A stretch of 64,000 nt of DNA, taken from Stercorarius parasiticus. Its lineage: Eukaryota > Chordata > Aves > Charadriiformes > Stercorariidae. The notes beneath the pieces are model-generated. The model ran no database searches and was not told the DNA's origin. It saw only the letters and a list, made by a program, of their open reading frames with translations. The position numbers and the translations under genes were made by a program. How positions within the stretch are numbered: the first letter of the stretch is position 1; the number at the start of each line of letters is the position of its first letter. Below, one piece after another: positions 1 to 13,509 of this stretch. The DNA lies in NCBI GenBank assembly GCA_013396915.1, contig VWZL01000319.1, forward strand, positions 350,619 to 414,618, in the 5' to 3' direction.

Positions 1-850
1 AGTGCTTAAAAGTGAAGGGACTTCTAGGACTAACTGAAACTAAGCATGTAACTTTGGCTCATTTTGTAGGCTGTGATACAAAACTATGATACAAATGCTT
101 TCACTTTTCATATTCTAATACAAGTCCATAAGGTATTATATGATTAAAAGTGGTTGGTTGTCTACATGAACTGAGCTTTATGTAATATTGATATGTGTTT
201 TATTCTTGTAGAGCTCTTACCAAATTGCAGTTCGAGGCAACCTCAGGTGAGGAGGAGGAAGGGTGATTTTTGCTAAGCACGATGTTAAAGGATGAACTTA
301 CACAAAAATGCACTTTGTATTTACATAAAAGATGTGTAAGATTTTTTAAATATTTAAGAACAGAAAAAAGATTATCTGAGAGGAAGCAGAGACTGAGTTC
401 GCTGGGGCAGTAATCTCAGCTGAAATGCTGATTTTGAAAGAAAGGAGTATTAGTATTCAAGACATATTTCCTTCTTTATTTCAATAATATATTTTATTTT
501 TTCAGTGAGAATGGATGGTGAATATCTTTATAGCAATGTTTATAAACACAATTTGCTAATCATAAAAATCAAATCTATAATATTGCATTCACTGAAAGTA
601 ATTTGTGGAATACAAATGTACAAAAACTGATACTAAAGGCATTTGCTTCTCTATTAACTGCAATCACAGCAATTTCAGAAATCCTTTAGCATATATGTAG
701 TCAGTTTGCTCCATTTTGCATCAATAGAGAAACAATCACTATTAACTTGTTACTACCTAGAACATACATTAAAAGAAGGAAATTACTAAAATGAAACAAT
801 TACTGGCTTTCTATAGTATTTCCGGATCAGCAACATAATACATCAATTCT
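1..850. other. AT-rich unique sequence, no gene seen
   Basis: No recognisable coding sequence, RNA gene or repeat. One exon-like segment of 35 nt lies at 212-246, between a pyrimidine-rich AG acceptor and a CAG/GTGAGG donor. All three of its frames are open, so translation gives no support. I treat it as a possible pseudo-exon. Confidence 0.5.
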
Positions 851-1092
851 GATGAGGGTAGATTTAGACTAGATATTAGGAAGAAATTCTTTACTGTGAG
901 GGTGGTGAGGCACAGGAACAGGTTGCCCAGGGAAATTGTGGATGTCCCATCCCTGGAGGTGTTCAAGACCAGGCTGGATGGGGCTTTGAAGAACCTGGTC
1001 TAATGGAAAGTGTCCCTGCCCATGTTAGATGGGTTGGAACTAGATGGTCTTTAAGGACCCTTCCAACTCTAACCATTCTATGATTCTATGAA
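851..1092 (+). mobile_element. CR1 LINE 3'-end fragment (severely 5'-truncated)
   Basis: About 240 bp matching the 3' end of an avian CR1 non-LTR retrotransposon on the + strand. It begins in the last codons of ORF2, at the 'GGTAGATTTAGACTAGATATT' region (870-890), where the reading is the RLDIRKKFFTVRVV-type segment. It runs through the conserved 'LPREIVDVPSLEVF' stretch and ends in the short 3'UTR and the ATTCTATGATTCTATGA tail. It shares this block closely with the 3' end of the larger copy at 14750-15015, so both may be one subfamily. Extreme 5' truncation is normal for CR1, which copies from its 3' end. It is a dead fragment with no promoter or complete ORF. Confidence 0.93.
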
Positions 1093-2871
1093 TTCCTGCC
1101 ACTGAAATTATAAAGCTATTTTCTGGCAACTTCATTGTCGAAAGGAAAATATTGTAGGCAGCTGAGAGCTTCCTTTTCAGATGGACTTAAAACTTTCAAA
1201 GAAGAAAATGTTGACTTGAGAAATGAGGTAAATATTTTTCTTGTCATAAAGAAGTGGGAAAATATTTAAAAATATGTAAATGATAATTGCTCACTAAAGC
1301 CTTTGCACATGTATAATGTAACTTAGCAGAATGGCTATGTTTCTCTTTTTGAGAGGACGTGGAAAAGGATTTTTCTCTTTGAAAAAATCTTTTTACTTCC
1401 TCCCCACCCCCAACAGCTATTGAACCATAATGTACTACTTTTGAGAAAATAATCAGTGTTGAATATGGGATGAAGGAAACATTCTTTGGAAACCTCAGTT
1501 GCTGTGTGTCACCTTCTGCTAATGGTTTGTCTACTGAACGTGCAAGTATTAGTTATTCTGAGGGGAGAACATGCACGGAGGTGTGGACTTAAGCAGGTGG
1601 TATATTATATTTTTTCACTTTCTTTGTACACTTGGATCATACAGCCCAAAATAGAAAAAATAATATTAATCTAATATCCTGAAACTGTTGAAACACTTTG
1701 TCATCAAATGGAACAAAATGGGAAAATTATACTTACTGATAGCATAACAAAGGTGAGACATCCATGTTCCCAAGGGATACAGAGTTTTTCATACTCTGAC
1801 ATAATAAAGCAATGGAGTGAAAGTAACAAGATTCACACATGCTAGATAGGGTTTGAATAGCCTGGAGGGTCCCCGTGGTTGAAGATTTGGCAGCATTGTC
1901 TGAATACCCCAGTGTTTTGTGAAATGACCAAGTTAATTCTCTCTGCTCAAGCACCTGTTTATTAAGGCAAAGCTTCCTTTCTAAAGGAAGAAAGGTTAAT
2001 AGTTTTTTATTATTTTACCTCAAGTGTAATGATTTTATAAATATGTTATGGCAGAGGAAAGCTTTGAACTGATCTCCTTTTACTGTCCACCACTCTTTTC
2101 TGCCTGTTTCATATTGTCATTATTGCCAAATACTTAAAACATTAACTACATATAATATCATTGTCTTGATCAATATCGCAAAAAATCTACAAGATGAATA
2201 CAAAATGAGGCACTGAATCTGTTGGAAGAAACCCTTGATTGTTAATTATACATTCAAATTTCTACAATTTCTAAGCACAGAAGGTTCAATGAAAACAAAA
2301 GACATAACCTAGTTAGTTAAAAACAGTTCTCTCTTAAATTGGAAAAGAGTAGAGGAGAGATGGATGAAAGCAGGAAAGAGGATGACATTTTTTCTATCAA
2401 GCATTGCAGTTTGTATTAATGTCCCTTAATTTGCTGAAGTGAAATTTTAGCAAAACTGTAGGCCATGCTGCATATCGGAATCAATTAACTAATTGCAGTA
2501 CATGCATTGTTTTGGGTAATATTTTTCTTTGATCATCAAGGGCCTTGGGGTTACTTCTTCAGCCTCATTCTCCAGTGCTAGAAAAATCAAAATAGAGGCC
2601 AAATGCAGAAATTCTAATATTGGCAAGATACAAGTAATAAATTGCTTTGAACAATATTTTGACTAAACAAAGATTGTACATAATCATATCAAATTGTATT
2701 TTTGTTCTTAGTTTTTAATGTGTATTTTAAGAGTTTCATTGGAAGTTATGTGCATTGATGATATATTCTGAAAAATTCTAAAACATTTTATATAGTTACA
2801 TATACTACGATGATTATAGAGATAAACTGCATGTCCTTGAATCTCCAGGATTTCCCTACAGGATATCATTA

Positions 2872-2920
2872 CTACACCGATATGTTAACCGCTGCTGTTG
2901 TGGTTAACATATCAGTGTAG
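2872..2920. repeat. Inverted repeat / hairpin, 19-bp stem, 11-nt loop
   Basis: The arms are 2872-2890 and 2902-2920, separated by an 11-nt spacer at 2891-2901. Eighteen of 19 positions are complementary. The one mismatch pairs 2878 (C) with 2914 (A). In RNA from the + strand this is a C-A mismatch, but in RNA from the - strand it becomes a G-U wobble, so that transcript would pair fully. I see no extension of the stem outside the arms and no flanking terminal repeat or target-site duplication. It could be a small-RNA hairpin, a remnant of a miniature transposon, or a local templated inversion. Function is unknown. Confidence 0.85.
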
Positions 2921-5900
2921 CATAAAGCTGTCAAATACGTCTGGTAAGACAAGTTTTTAAATATATTTTTGCTCTAAAATATTATTCCTCTTCTTTGTTT
3001 GTTTCATCTTTGAAAGCATTCTGTGTAAAGAGAGAGAAAACCTTTTATGTATTCTTTTTACAAAGAAAATCACGGCTATTTTAGTTTCCAAACTTTGAAG
3101 TAAATATTCAGATGCAATTTTTCACAGGTAGATAATTAATTACCACAGATTAAATGCGTTAGTGAGGAGTGAATGCAAAATTATAGCTGTGTAGCATTTG
3201 GTATGAAAAATTCTGCAGGGACTACTTTTGAATATTACATAGATGTTTTCAAATCAGGCACATCCAAATGATTCCAATTTATAATATTCTCTTAAACTTA
3301 ACAGCTGCATCATTTTTGGAATGAGTCTCTCTAGGCTCATAAGTCTGAATAAAAAATTCAGATGACCATTAATTATCCTGAATAAAAACCTGGCAGCTCC
3401 CTTTTTTACTGGACAAGTCAGGTAGTGAGACAGAAAAGCTATACTTGATTAACGACAAGCTATGAGACCCAAATAACATGTCATCATAACAAAGATATGC
3501 TTCTCGACTATCCATATTAGGTAAATTTAAAAAAATGACTAGTGTTTGTGTTGACTCCATTTTTATATGCTGAATCTGGAAGACTTCAAAGTGTTCCTTG
3601 ATGAAGTCTGGAGGTCTGGTTTTCTAATGGACATGTACTTGAAACTTACATTCAGGATCCAAAACCACTGTGCTGTAGTCATCACAACGCTGAGAGGAAC
3701 CTTCAGATAAGACCTCAGCATTTCCTAAATGACTGCAAACTTCTGTACTTGTAGCCCACTGAGAAGACCCAAAATTCTCAGGTCTTATTTAAGTGTCATG
3801 GTAATTTAGACAAAAAGAAGAGCAGTGTCTGTTTTTTCTCTGTTTTTCACCTGCATTTTTACAGTTGTACCTATGTACCATTCTTCAGTTCTATTTGAGC
3901 TTGCTTAACACACCTGAATGGCATTTCAGTTCAAAAAAATTCAAAAAAGCTATGCTGCATCTTCCCACGGTTAAAAAATATTTCAGTAGTGTTGCTAAGT
4001 AGGTAATATTCTGGAGGCTAAAGGACTTGCTTTAAGGGCTACAGGACACATAGGGAAACTGTACTTGATTTTTTTAACCCTCAGGGATTCAAGCCGAGTT
4101 TTCACTCTGGTCTCCTTAATTGCTACTTTAGCTTATATTGTTCTTTTGCACAGCATCTTTGTCTTAAACCTCTGCTGCCTGATGTGCAAGTGCACATTCC
4201 TCAAATAAGTTCACAAGAAAATTTACTGTTGAGATTCTAGCAAGTTAAAAAATATTAAAAGATACCACTTATGCATGAATATAGCCACCTCTCTCTCCAA
4301 CACAGAATTTTTATAGAGGAAAAGGATCCAGACCAGTATACACAAAAGGCAGTCGGTACTACCTGCTCTTGGGGACAGGGTCCTGGCTCGCTTTAGTTTG
4401 GCAGTATAAACATAATAAATATGGTCATGCATTTGTGAATCAGAAATGACTGGTACTGAAAGTGATTTAAACTACATTTTTGCACTTAGAATGCCTAAAA
4501 TTCACCTAATTCCCATTTCAGATGACATCATGGTAGCCTGAATGTCACTTCAAGTCAAAGTAGAATTAACGTCAAGAAGCTTTTGTTAACAGGATGATCT
4601 TATCCCTTGTCCTGGAAGGTAAATTTTGTTTCATCTCAGTAAATGTTCATGTCTGAGGTCAGTCTGAAGGGTATCTTCCTTTTCTTCTTTTATAGTGAGA
4701 TAACAGTCTCTGTGTTCTCTATATTTCCTGTGAATTTGGCATATATTAATGTGATTGCTTAGAATCAACAACATTCATTAGTTTTCAACAAGAAATTTTC
4801 TTTGAAAGCTGATTCTCAGAATCAATAGTACGGAGAATAAAATAATTATGAAACAATAGAGTCTCATATTTATCTATAGCATCTATGAAATGCTATTCTT
4901 TATATATTAATACAAAGGAAAGCAAAGAAGATTGAAATTCAAGTCTTTTGTTTGTTCTCAGAATAATCCACTACATTTAAGGATTTTTTTATTTTTTTTT
5001 TCCTGAAATGGCAGCCTTTTTCTGGAAATTTGGCTCAGGGATGTTTTAAGGTTGGCAAGCCAAAAAGAACTGACTATCTTTGAATATATGTTAATCTAAA
5101 AAGATCCCCAGAAAACACCCAAGAATATGTCTATTAAATGCATGATAAAGCATATGCTATAAGTCTTGGAAAAAATTATTAAAAGCTTGAAAAACTGTGA
5201 ACTATTGTAGATGCCATAGACTCCTTGATTTTACTAAAATAAACAGCCAAACCCCAAATGTTTACTTATTTTGCTTGAAGATTTTTACTATCATTTGTGA
5301 GCATTTGTTGAAAACATGATTATATATTTATTTACCTGCGTTACAGTAGTCCCATAGAATGTGAGGATAACGAAGAGTAAGGCTACAGCTTGTGAGATTG
5401 TTTCTTAAGCAACTGCCAGATTATCTGTGAAATTTGAAATAGAATGCCACTGTCATGAAGATCTTCATAGATTTTGGCTTCGATAGGCCACTGTTTTTTG
5501 GAAAAATATATGGGGAAAATACAGTGTATACATTCATCAAGATTTATATATGAAAAAATAAATGCCTTTACAATAGACACTCAGCAAAAAAACCAAAACC
5601 AAACATGATTCCATTTGTTACAAATTATATTCTACTAAGGAAAAACAAAATAGGAAAAAAGCCATAACATTATGCTAAGAAAACCTTAAAATTTACAGTA
5701 GACTGTTCAAAGGGAACTATCCTTACCACCAGCAAGTTTAAAAGTACAGAATGTGAAGTTTCCTCTTCTTTTGGCAGATGAAACAATTGGCAAAATGTTG
5801 TGATATGACATCAAATATCAAAAGCAGATTGCTTGTTCATCTACATAGAATCCTCTCTGCTTTCATTATGTTTTGGATATGGTGCAAGAGCACACGTCTT

Positions 5901-6061
5901 TGTGCTCAGCAGAGATTTTACCAAGTACTGAACTTCCACATTCACAGTTTATAGCAGAACTCCTCAAACAAAAGAATATATGACACTTTTCAGTTGACAA
6001 GAGAGACAAGGGTATATCCAAAGATTTTAATGCAATTTTAATTTTATTTTATTCATTTAAG

Positions 6062-6114
6062 CTAATGTCATGAATATCGCAGAAAAAGAAGTTCTGGACC
6101 ATCCTTTTCAAAAG
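6062..6114 (+). other. Candidate 53-nt internal exon (unproven)
   Basis: An acceptor with a T-rich tract ending in TTTAAG precedes 6062, and an AAG/GTATGT donor follows 6114. Only one of the three frames is open. It starts with two bases completing a codon and ends on a codon boundary, giving an 18-residue acidic/helical peptide (ANVMNIAEKEVLDHPFQK). I do not recognise the peptide. Pseudo-exons of this quality are expected by chance in a 64-kb window, so this is a lead only. Confidence 0.15.
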
Positions 6115-8799
6115 GTATGTTTGTGAGTTAACTTTGATTCTTTTGGCAAAATAGTACATCAGGGATCCAGCTTTTAGTATGAGTTTTCTGTTGCCATCCT
6201 TTTTATCTTAGTAAGGTTCTTGTTATTTTTAAATGTCCTTAACACTCATGCATTTCCGTCGTATAACAGAAGCAATTATGTGGCTGTGATTTCCGAAGAG
6301 GCTCTTTTAAGAACTGTCTGTTACATTCATATTTTATTCATTTTTCTTTTTTTTTTTTTTACATAGCAAGTAGAGATTCAATTTTTTTAAATGTGTGACT
6401 TCTACAGTGAAATATCTTATTTTCAGTACTTGTTTGTGAAACAGTTCTCTCTCAGCCAATACGTGCATTTCATCTACAAATTATCATTTTTGTGTCTGAG
6501 TTCCATGTCTAAAAAAGGAAAAAAAAATGAGAAGAAAAGCTCTTATATCTTCTTGGATTACTTCAAGAAGGGTTAACAATTTGCAGTTATGTTTAAGTGC
6601 GAAATCCCAACACAAAGCCCCAGAGGCTTTACAACAGTAATTGTAACATATAACATCTAAAGGTCAGGGTATATTTCATGAAAGTCCATTCATGACAGCT
6701 GTCATTACAACTTCTCTACCAAGAAAACCATACTTATGAAGGCACTCATGGGAAATTTTAGGCACTTCAGTACCAAGGGTTTACTGCAGATGGTATTTTT
6801 ACATGTCAGTTCTACTTACAAAAAGATCAGTAAGCACGATAAATGATGACAATGCCTGTAATTGACTGACAGCTCCTGCTTTTATTTCAGCTTAAAATTA
6901 TTCAGATTAATTATTCAAGCACTAAAGGACATTCATTACAAGGTAGGCACTAATAGAATCTATAAGATACATTTCTTGCATGCAGCTGATAAGCTGATCA
7001 ATTACTTCAACAAATTCAAAAATGTTGCCATATGTCAACAAAGAATTCAAAAGAAATGCTTCATAGATTGATGCAGCTCGTATTGGTATTTCAGCAATGT
7101 TACGTGTGACTAGTCAGCAATCCAACACTTACTAAAAATCTGCTCCTTGTTTGCTTTTAATAACAACAACTGATTTTTATCTTAACTACTGCTAATAAAA
7201 TTCCAATTATTACACTTCCACTTTGTCATTACCGAAACACTTCGAAAAAGAGAAAGAGAGATAAGGGATGCAATCACCAACACAAATCTAGTTTAGATGA
7301 AAATTCTAGTAATGTGGGAATTTTTCCACCTCGCTATTTTGAGGGTGCTCACCAATGTTTCTTTTTAAAGACCGTGTTGTCTTACTGTCTTAATCACATG
7401 GATTCTAATACATATAATGGTCTTTTTGTTATTCCACAGTAAGATTCTTTTCATTGCAATAACAAGGTTTTTTAATTTTTTTTTTCATGCCTTAGCATTT
7501 CCACAATTTTGGTTATAACTAATCATGTTTAACTAATTGCCTTTTACTTTAATTTTCATGAGCTCATAATCTCAGGAAGAACCTGCAGTGAAACACTCAT
7601 TTTCCCTCTCTCTTGAAGGTATCACACACAGTCTTCCTAGTTTATACTTCTTATAATAGTTAAAAAAAAAGTCTTATAGTATCTTTACATTCTTATTTTC
7701 AGTAACTTTTCCTGTGATGGGATGTTTCCCTCTGACTTGTAGTCTATATTTTTTTTTATAGCACCTACTAAATAATGCTGCCAACTTAGTCCTGATATAA
7801 TATATAGAGTAATGAGTAGAAACTTATCTTGGGCCAATTTGGTACATCCTTGTGACTAAACTTCTCTGTGACCTGGCTACCTATCCTTCATTCAAGGCTT
7901 ATATGTTTTCTATCACTTATGTTTTCTCTAATATATCTAGCACAACATGTCTTTCACCAACAAATGCTCAGTTTCTTTTTCTTTTTTTCCTCCTTTTGCA
8001 AGCCATTTGTAATTTGTCACTTTCCTAAATGATTTTTTTCTAAAGAAAATCCACATATACTTTTTCATCTTTAAATCCCTATATAATACTTTGTCCTTTT
8101 TGTATGATGGCTTACTTTCAATAATACTGTATTTTTCATTTGATTTTGCTCTGACACGTAATCAGTCTGGTAGGAGTCTATCTGCAAACCTTCAAAAATC
8201 TCTACGGATGAACTAGTCATCCCAGGTTCTCCCTAATTGCCAACAACAAAAGATATATTTTTAGGGAATAAGTCAGAGCACGTGTGTATTTCCTTAGAGT
8301 GAAATGAGCTGCTCCCTCCAAAATGTATATTTTTTTCTATTGTGTAAAGGGACACAGACTAAGTTAGGCGACTATATTTGGTCTAGTGAATTGCACGCTT
8401 ATCTTTCACAGAGGCTGCTAACATTATAAGCTCCTAATGTATTTTTGACTTCCCATAATGCTTTTATCTCCACCTTTTCTGTAAAGAAAAACTTGACCAT
8501 GACATTTTACTTCTTTATACAGAATTCAATTCCTCCTAACCATTTTTGATTACTTCTCTTATATCAGTTTGTCCAATACATTATGCCAGCAGAACATTAT
8601 ACAACTGTATTTGCACGTAAATATTTCAATTTTTCATTATGATCTTTTTTTCAGAGTTTTGTTAATGTCCGGGAATTGTCTTTCATTACTATTGACTTAA
8701 TTTCTTTCTGCAACAAAATCCTACATAATTATATGCTGTAACCATATCTAATAATACTCCATTTTTCCCACCTTTCCCGTGGTACTTTTGATTCCTCTA

Positions 8800-8823
8800 A
8801 AAACCAACCAACCAACCAACCAA
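8800..8823. repeat. (AACC)n simple repeat
   Basis: About six copies of AACC/CCAA in a short perfect run, followed by an A-rich stretch to about 8845. It has no coding potential; the - strand open frame across it is a product of the repeat. Confidence 0.85.
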
Positions 8824-11800
8824 AGAAAAAACAAAAGAAAACTAAACACCAGGAAAAAAAAACCAAAGCCCAAGTGACAAACAAAAAGCCCACCAGCTTT
8901 TATTTGATTGCCATTCTCATACCTTTCTGAAAATCCACACATTTGAACAATTAATAATTTCAGGTCATATATATGAAACAGATTTGCAATGAACAGTTAA
9001 ATGACAATTTTTTTAGGTTATATACCTTTCTCTTTGAATAACTCATCATTGCAGATAATGATATAATAAAGAACAAAGAGGCCATGGAATCATCTCAAAA
9101 AACCCCATTGTGTATGATTTCTTTTGTACAGTCTTAACCTGGCAGTTTAAGCATCATGTGCACTTTCCTTTGCTACTCTATAGAAGTTCTACCGATGGTG
9201 GATGGTATTCCAGTGCACTTATAATCCAGAAACATGACTTTTATTGATAACATAGTCAGTATACGTGCTGAACCTTTTGCTTCTAGTGCAGCTATCAGTT
9301 ATCAGATACAGTTTCTCCTGGCACTTTAAAATCCTTTCTTCTCTTGAGAAACCACATAATTAGTTTTAAAATGTTCAGCTAATATAATTACAGGGAGACT
9401 ATACCAGACTACAAGCTGATCTACAGGTCTACATTTAGGAAGTCACGCTTCCTTTTTCTGAAGAAGAAAGATCTGTTCTTCATCTTTCGATTGCATTTTT
9501 TTTTTCCACTTCTTTGGGAAGTAAATATATTTTAAGCTGAAAATACAAATTAGCCCCACTCTCTAACCAATAATTATAGATTCCATTCATTTTTGTTGTT
9601 TACCAACTAGCTAACTTNNAAAAAAAAAAATAATAACAGTTTGTTTATTTATCATTGTACTGTTTTTATCCCTGTGGTCCAACTACCTGAAGAAATCCCT
9701 CTGGTCATTTTCAAACATGTTTTGATATTAATATTGTTGTTTCTCTGTGCATGTCTCAAGTTCTCTAGACTGTATCAACGGCTTGTGTTTCAACTTTTCA
9801 TTAACATCTTTATGTAATTCAGATCTTCCCTACAGCACTATTACTATTAATATATTTTTCAATTTCCTTTTTTTTATCTCATCTAGATGGTGTACCATTC
9901 AGTTAACTCTTGGACCTCCAGACTAATTTAGGTCTACTCTGTAGTTCTTGTTTTATAGCATAGTTTGTTTCCCCACAGATTTCCAGGTTTTTCAAAGCTT
10001 TCAAATTAGACAATGATAAAGTTTTACAAAAATTACTATGTCTTCATACTCATCTCTTCAAGATACCTGCAGACTTTTTGGGACCATTTATAGACATTTT
10101 ATTTCTATTTCTAAGAGCACATACCACATTTTCAGTAACATGGTCAGTCTACACTATGTTTTTTTTTTTTCCCTTATGCAGTCCTCATTGTTCTTGTTCT
10201 TCTCTTCTTTTTACTTGCAATCTTTATAATGATCACAAGAGTCTCTCTCAGTATTTTTCAGTTAAAAAACGTATCATGATATCCTGTTTTTCTATTTTTT
10301 AGCAATTCTTTCTGTGTCTTTTTATTTTCCTTTTTATGCTATTTGACAGAAATGTCTTGTACTAGGCAGAACCTACAGAGGCAGTTGTCAATTACCATTT
10401 GTAAACTTTCAGAATTTATGTTCTTTATCCAACATTCCCAAATTTCCCAAATCTCAGTGATTCCTTATTCTAGCTTTCTACAGTGTAATAAAAATGGAAA
10501 ACAGTGAAATGCATACAAATATGCAAAATTAAGAGAAAAAAATCTTCTAAAGTAGAACCTTTTGACAAAATTATTGCAATGAACATCAAACATACATAAT
10601 TAATTAGTTACAAGCCTTTGCATATAAAAGCTCTATAGCTGGCCACTTAATTGTTATGCTGTGTCTTTTTTCTCCTTAGGTTCAGATATTTTATTCCTTT
10701 CTGCATGTTTTGCTCACAAGCAAGTATTCCAGACCCAAGTGTGGAGAAGTAATTTTCATAAAAAATATGCTATGTCATATACACAGTACTTAGTTGTGCA
10801 GGGTCAGTGGGCAAAAAAGTCCTTGAATGTATGTCTGTCTTTGGATGTCTTTCCTAGAGATAATGCTTACAGCAATATCTGTAGTCATAAAATAAACAAA
10901 GCCCATATCTGAGGTCTGTCAGCAAGACCAGGCAGATACACATAAACTTTGACCTTCACTCACATATGTGCTGCAGGTGAAGTCTCTTACTTCTGCATAT
11001 ATATTAGTATGCAGACAATCTCTATGGTGGTAAAGAACCTTTATAATTTTTGGTGGGTTCTTGGTTTTTTTCAGCTCAAAATGGCTGACATGACATGACA
11101 GTAATGCTAGAGCCTCCCAGAGAAGTGGTTTCATAGTCCGAAACCAAGGGGTTTTTTTTATGACAAATTCTATGGCATGAAGACACGCAGTGTTGTATGA
11201 GGGCTCAAACCTGCTGGTGTTAAAAAGAGTCAGGTTTGATGAAACCCATACTTGTGCAATCCTATCCATACTTTTGGACATACTCTTTGCTGTATGTTAC
11301 CTTTTGAGGAGAGTCCAGACACTGTCTCAGAGAGTTGAAGCTGGAACATCCCAAAATTGTTACAGAATTGTTATGTTGCTAATAGATCAGCAACCTGGAT
11401 AGTCCTGGACCAGTGTCCAAGCTTGCCTCTTAGTAGTATAAATATGACAAGTTGAAGTCTATCTTAAGTAAAATTAAACAACTTATCCTCTGAATTAGTA
11501 GTGAATCCTTTCTTATTTTAAAATAAAGCTCATTGAAGGTTTGCTGTATGCTGTTTGTTTAATCAAGGGTAGTATACATTATTGATAAATAGAAAAATGT
11601 GGATAGTAGCAGATAAGTCCCATGAAGCCAAAGGAAATATATTTTAAGTAAGCTACTTCTGAACTACTGAGGTGAGAAAATGAAGGAATATCAACAGTCT
11701 TTTAGGGGAATTAAGTCCCCTTTTCCTCTGCCTACTTTTCAAAGGTGAACTCATGACTCTTCTAGGAAAAATAGAGCTCTAAATTATTTGGAGTTTAGCA

Positions 11801-13509
11801 GGAGACAATGCTGGTGATATCAATCAAATTGGATGTTCATGCCCTTTTGGTCCTGTTATGTAGGGAAAGATTCAGCTTCTTCAACACACATATGTAGCAT
11901 CATTTTAGATACCTTTGGGTAGACAACCTGGCCTCCGACTGTTATTCTAAAAAGGAATGTTTCCTGTAGTTTTAAGTCATATTATTCAGTCTTATGAGAA
12001 TGCATCAGAAAACTGACATAAAAAATAGCACTAGATACCAGCATTTACACACCTGAAACATTTCTCCAATGATGTCTTTTCCTTCTTTGTAGTCTGACTG
12101 TGGACTTTTTGTAGAAATGAAGAAGGTAAACTTCATGAGTATTGAAAAAATGAAAACTGGAGCACAGAGAAGGAAAACTACTGGCTTAACTTGAACCTTA
12201 TAACCTGCAGTTTACGTTATATCTCTGAAGGAAGTATATTAATATCTTCCATCATTTAGTCGAGTCAAAATTAGCTTTCTCCTTTATTTAGTGGCTTGGT
12301 AGCTAGTAAGGTGATCTTAAAAACATGTTTCATTTCTAATCGTGTAGACTTCTTGAATATTTTTGTGTATTTTAGATCCCTTTTTCCTTGCATCCAGAAA
12401 TCTTTGTCTTACAAACCTTAGTATAACTTTTTAATTCCATTCCCTTTTCAGAAATACCCCTTATACAATTACAAACCAATGACAAATTTTATTTCAATAC
12501 ATGTAATCAATTATACTGTTTAAATAAGTATTTTCATTCCAAATAGTCTTTTAACATAATTAAGTGTTAAACAGTATTGTTAAACCTAAAAAAAAAGAAA
12601 GAAAACATAGACCTGTTACTGAAAATATTTTTCTTAGAATCCTTCTGAGTTTGACTGAAAAACATTGTTTTGAGAATTGCCAGATAACAGATTTGAGTCA
12701 ATAGCATTCTCACTTTTACATCTCAAAAAGTGCATACCAAATATGCATTTCAGGGTCATAGTGTACATCAGCCTTTTAGTCATCACATGAGGGGGTCATT
12801 GGGTTGGTGTAAGGGCGCAATCTATTCAACTTTAAAGAGCTACAGAAGCATTTAGGACACAACCATGTTCTATCTTCCTTGGGAAAATAAAAAAAATAAT
12901 AAAAATAAGTTGGCAATGCAATTGGCATTTCTTTGGCAGAAGAGTTCCTCATCATCAATATTTTTATCTAAAAGTACTTCCAGAAGAAAATCTTTTCAAT
13001 GAAAAAATCCTTTGAGTAGGTTCAGATACTTGCCCTATGACATAGTTTACGGGTCTGACAGTTTATTCCAGCATTCCTCATTTTTTCTAGAGAGGATATC
13101 CTTATATCCATTTAAACTCATGACTCTTTCCAGATATTCATGTCTGATAGAGAGTGGTTGAAAAAAAATTCTGAGGTATAGATCACGTCTATATCATAAT
13201 AGTATATCATTTAAAATGTCTTGCCCTTTGAAGAGATCATCTCAGTGATTGTTTGACTAAGTTCTACCTTTCATTACAACCTCTTATTTTTAGCAACAGT
13301 CACAATCTGGAATTTCAAACATCTATTAAATGTTTCACATAAGTCACAACTCCCAGTAAAAATAAGTTCTCCAAAACATCTTAAAAAAAGTAAAGTAAAA
13401 ACAAGTGAAGTAGATTTAAGAATATTTAAAATGTATTAATGATGCATAAACGAGCCTTTACGTTAATAAGTCCTTGCTTATGGTCAGGTTTGTTATTTCA
13501 TTTTATATC
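8824..13509. other. AT-rich unique sequence; no confirmed gene; small N gap
   Basis: No recognised mobile element or RNA gene. A 120-codon open frame on the - strand (10919-11281) and an 83-codon frame on the + strand (10661-10912) are the longest here. Neither resembles a known family. The latter follows a strong pyrimidine-rich acceptor ending at 10679, but has no good donor and may be chance. Another acceptor/donor pair brackets 12093-12125. Two undetermined bases lie at 9618-9619. Confidence 0.45.
9618..9619. other. Two undetermined bases (NN) before a poly-A run
   Basis: NN immediately precedes a run of A residues, so this is probably a homopolymer consensus failure or a tiny assembly gap. 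I see no duplicated sequence on its two sides, unlike the N at 25121. Confidence 0.9.

Larger units (their letters stand above)
1093..8799. other. AT-rich unique sequence; no confirmed gene
   Basis: About 7.7 kb with no recognised repeat family and no protein I can name. Open frames of 60-75 codons occur but show no domain, no codon bias and no splice support as a set. Exon-like segments with good splice-site matches lie at 1181-1227, 6062-6114 and 6891-6942 and are discussed as low-confidence findings. The one strong structural signal is the hairpin at 2872-2920. The rest is poly-A/poly-T-rich DNA typical of introns or intergenic desert. Confidence 0.5.

Noticed and set aside
7576..7618. Exon-like segment between CTCAG and GAAG/GTATCA
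   Set aside because: The donor is weak and the only open frame does not fit the phase of neighbouring candidates.
10919..11281. 120-codon open frame on the - strand
   Set aside because: No recognisable domain or similarity, no splice or promoter context, and this length is expected by chance in a 64-kb window.
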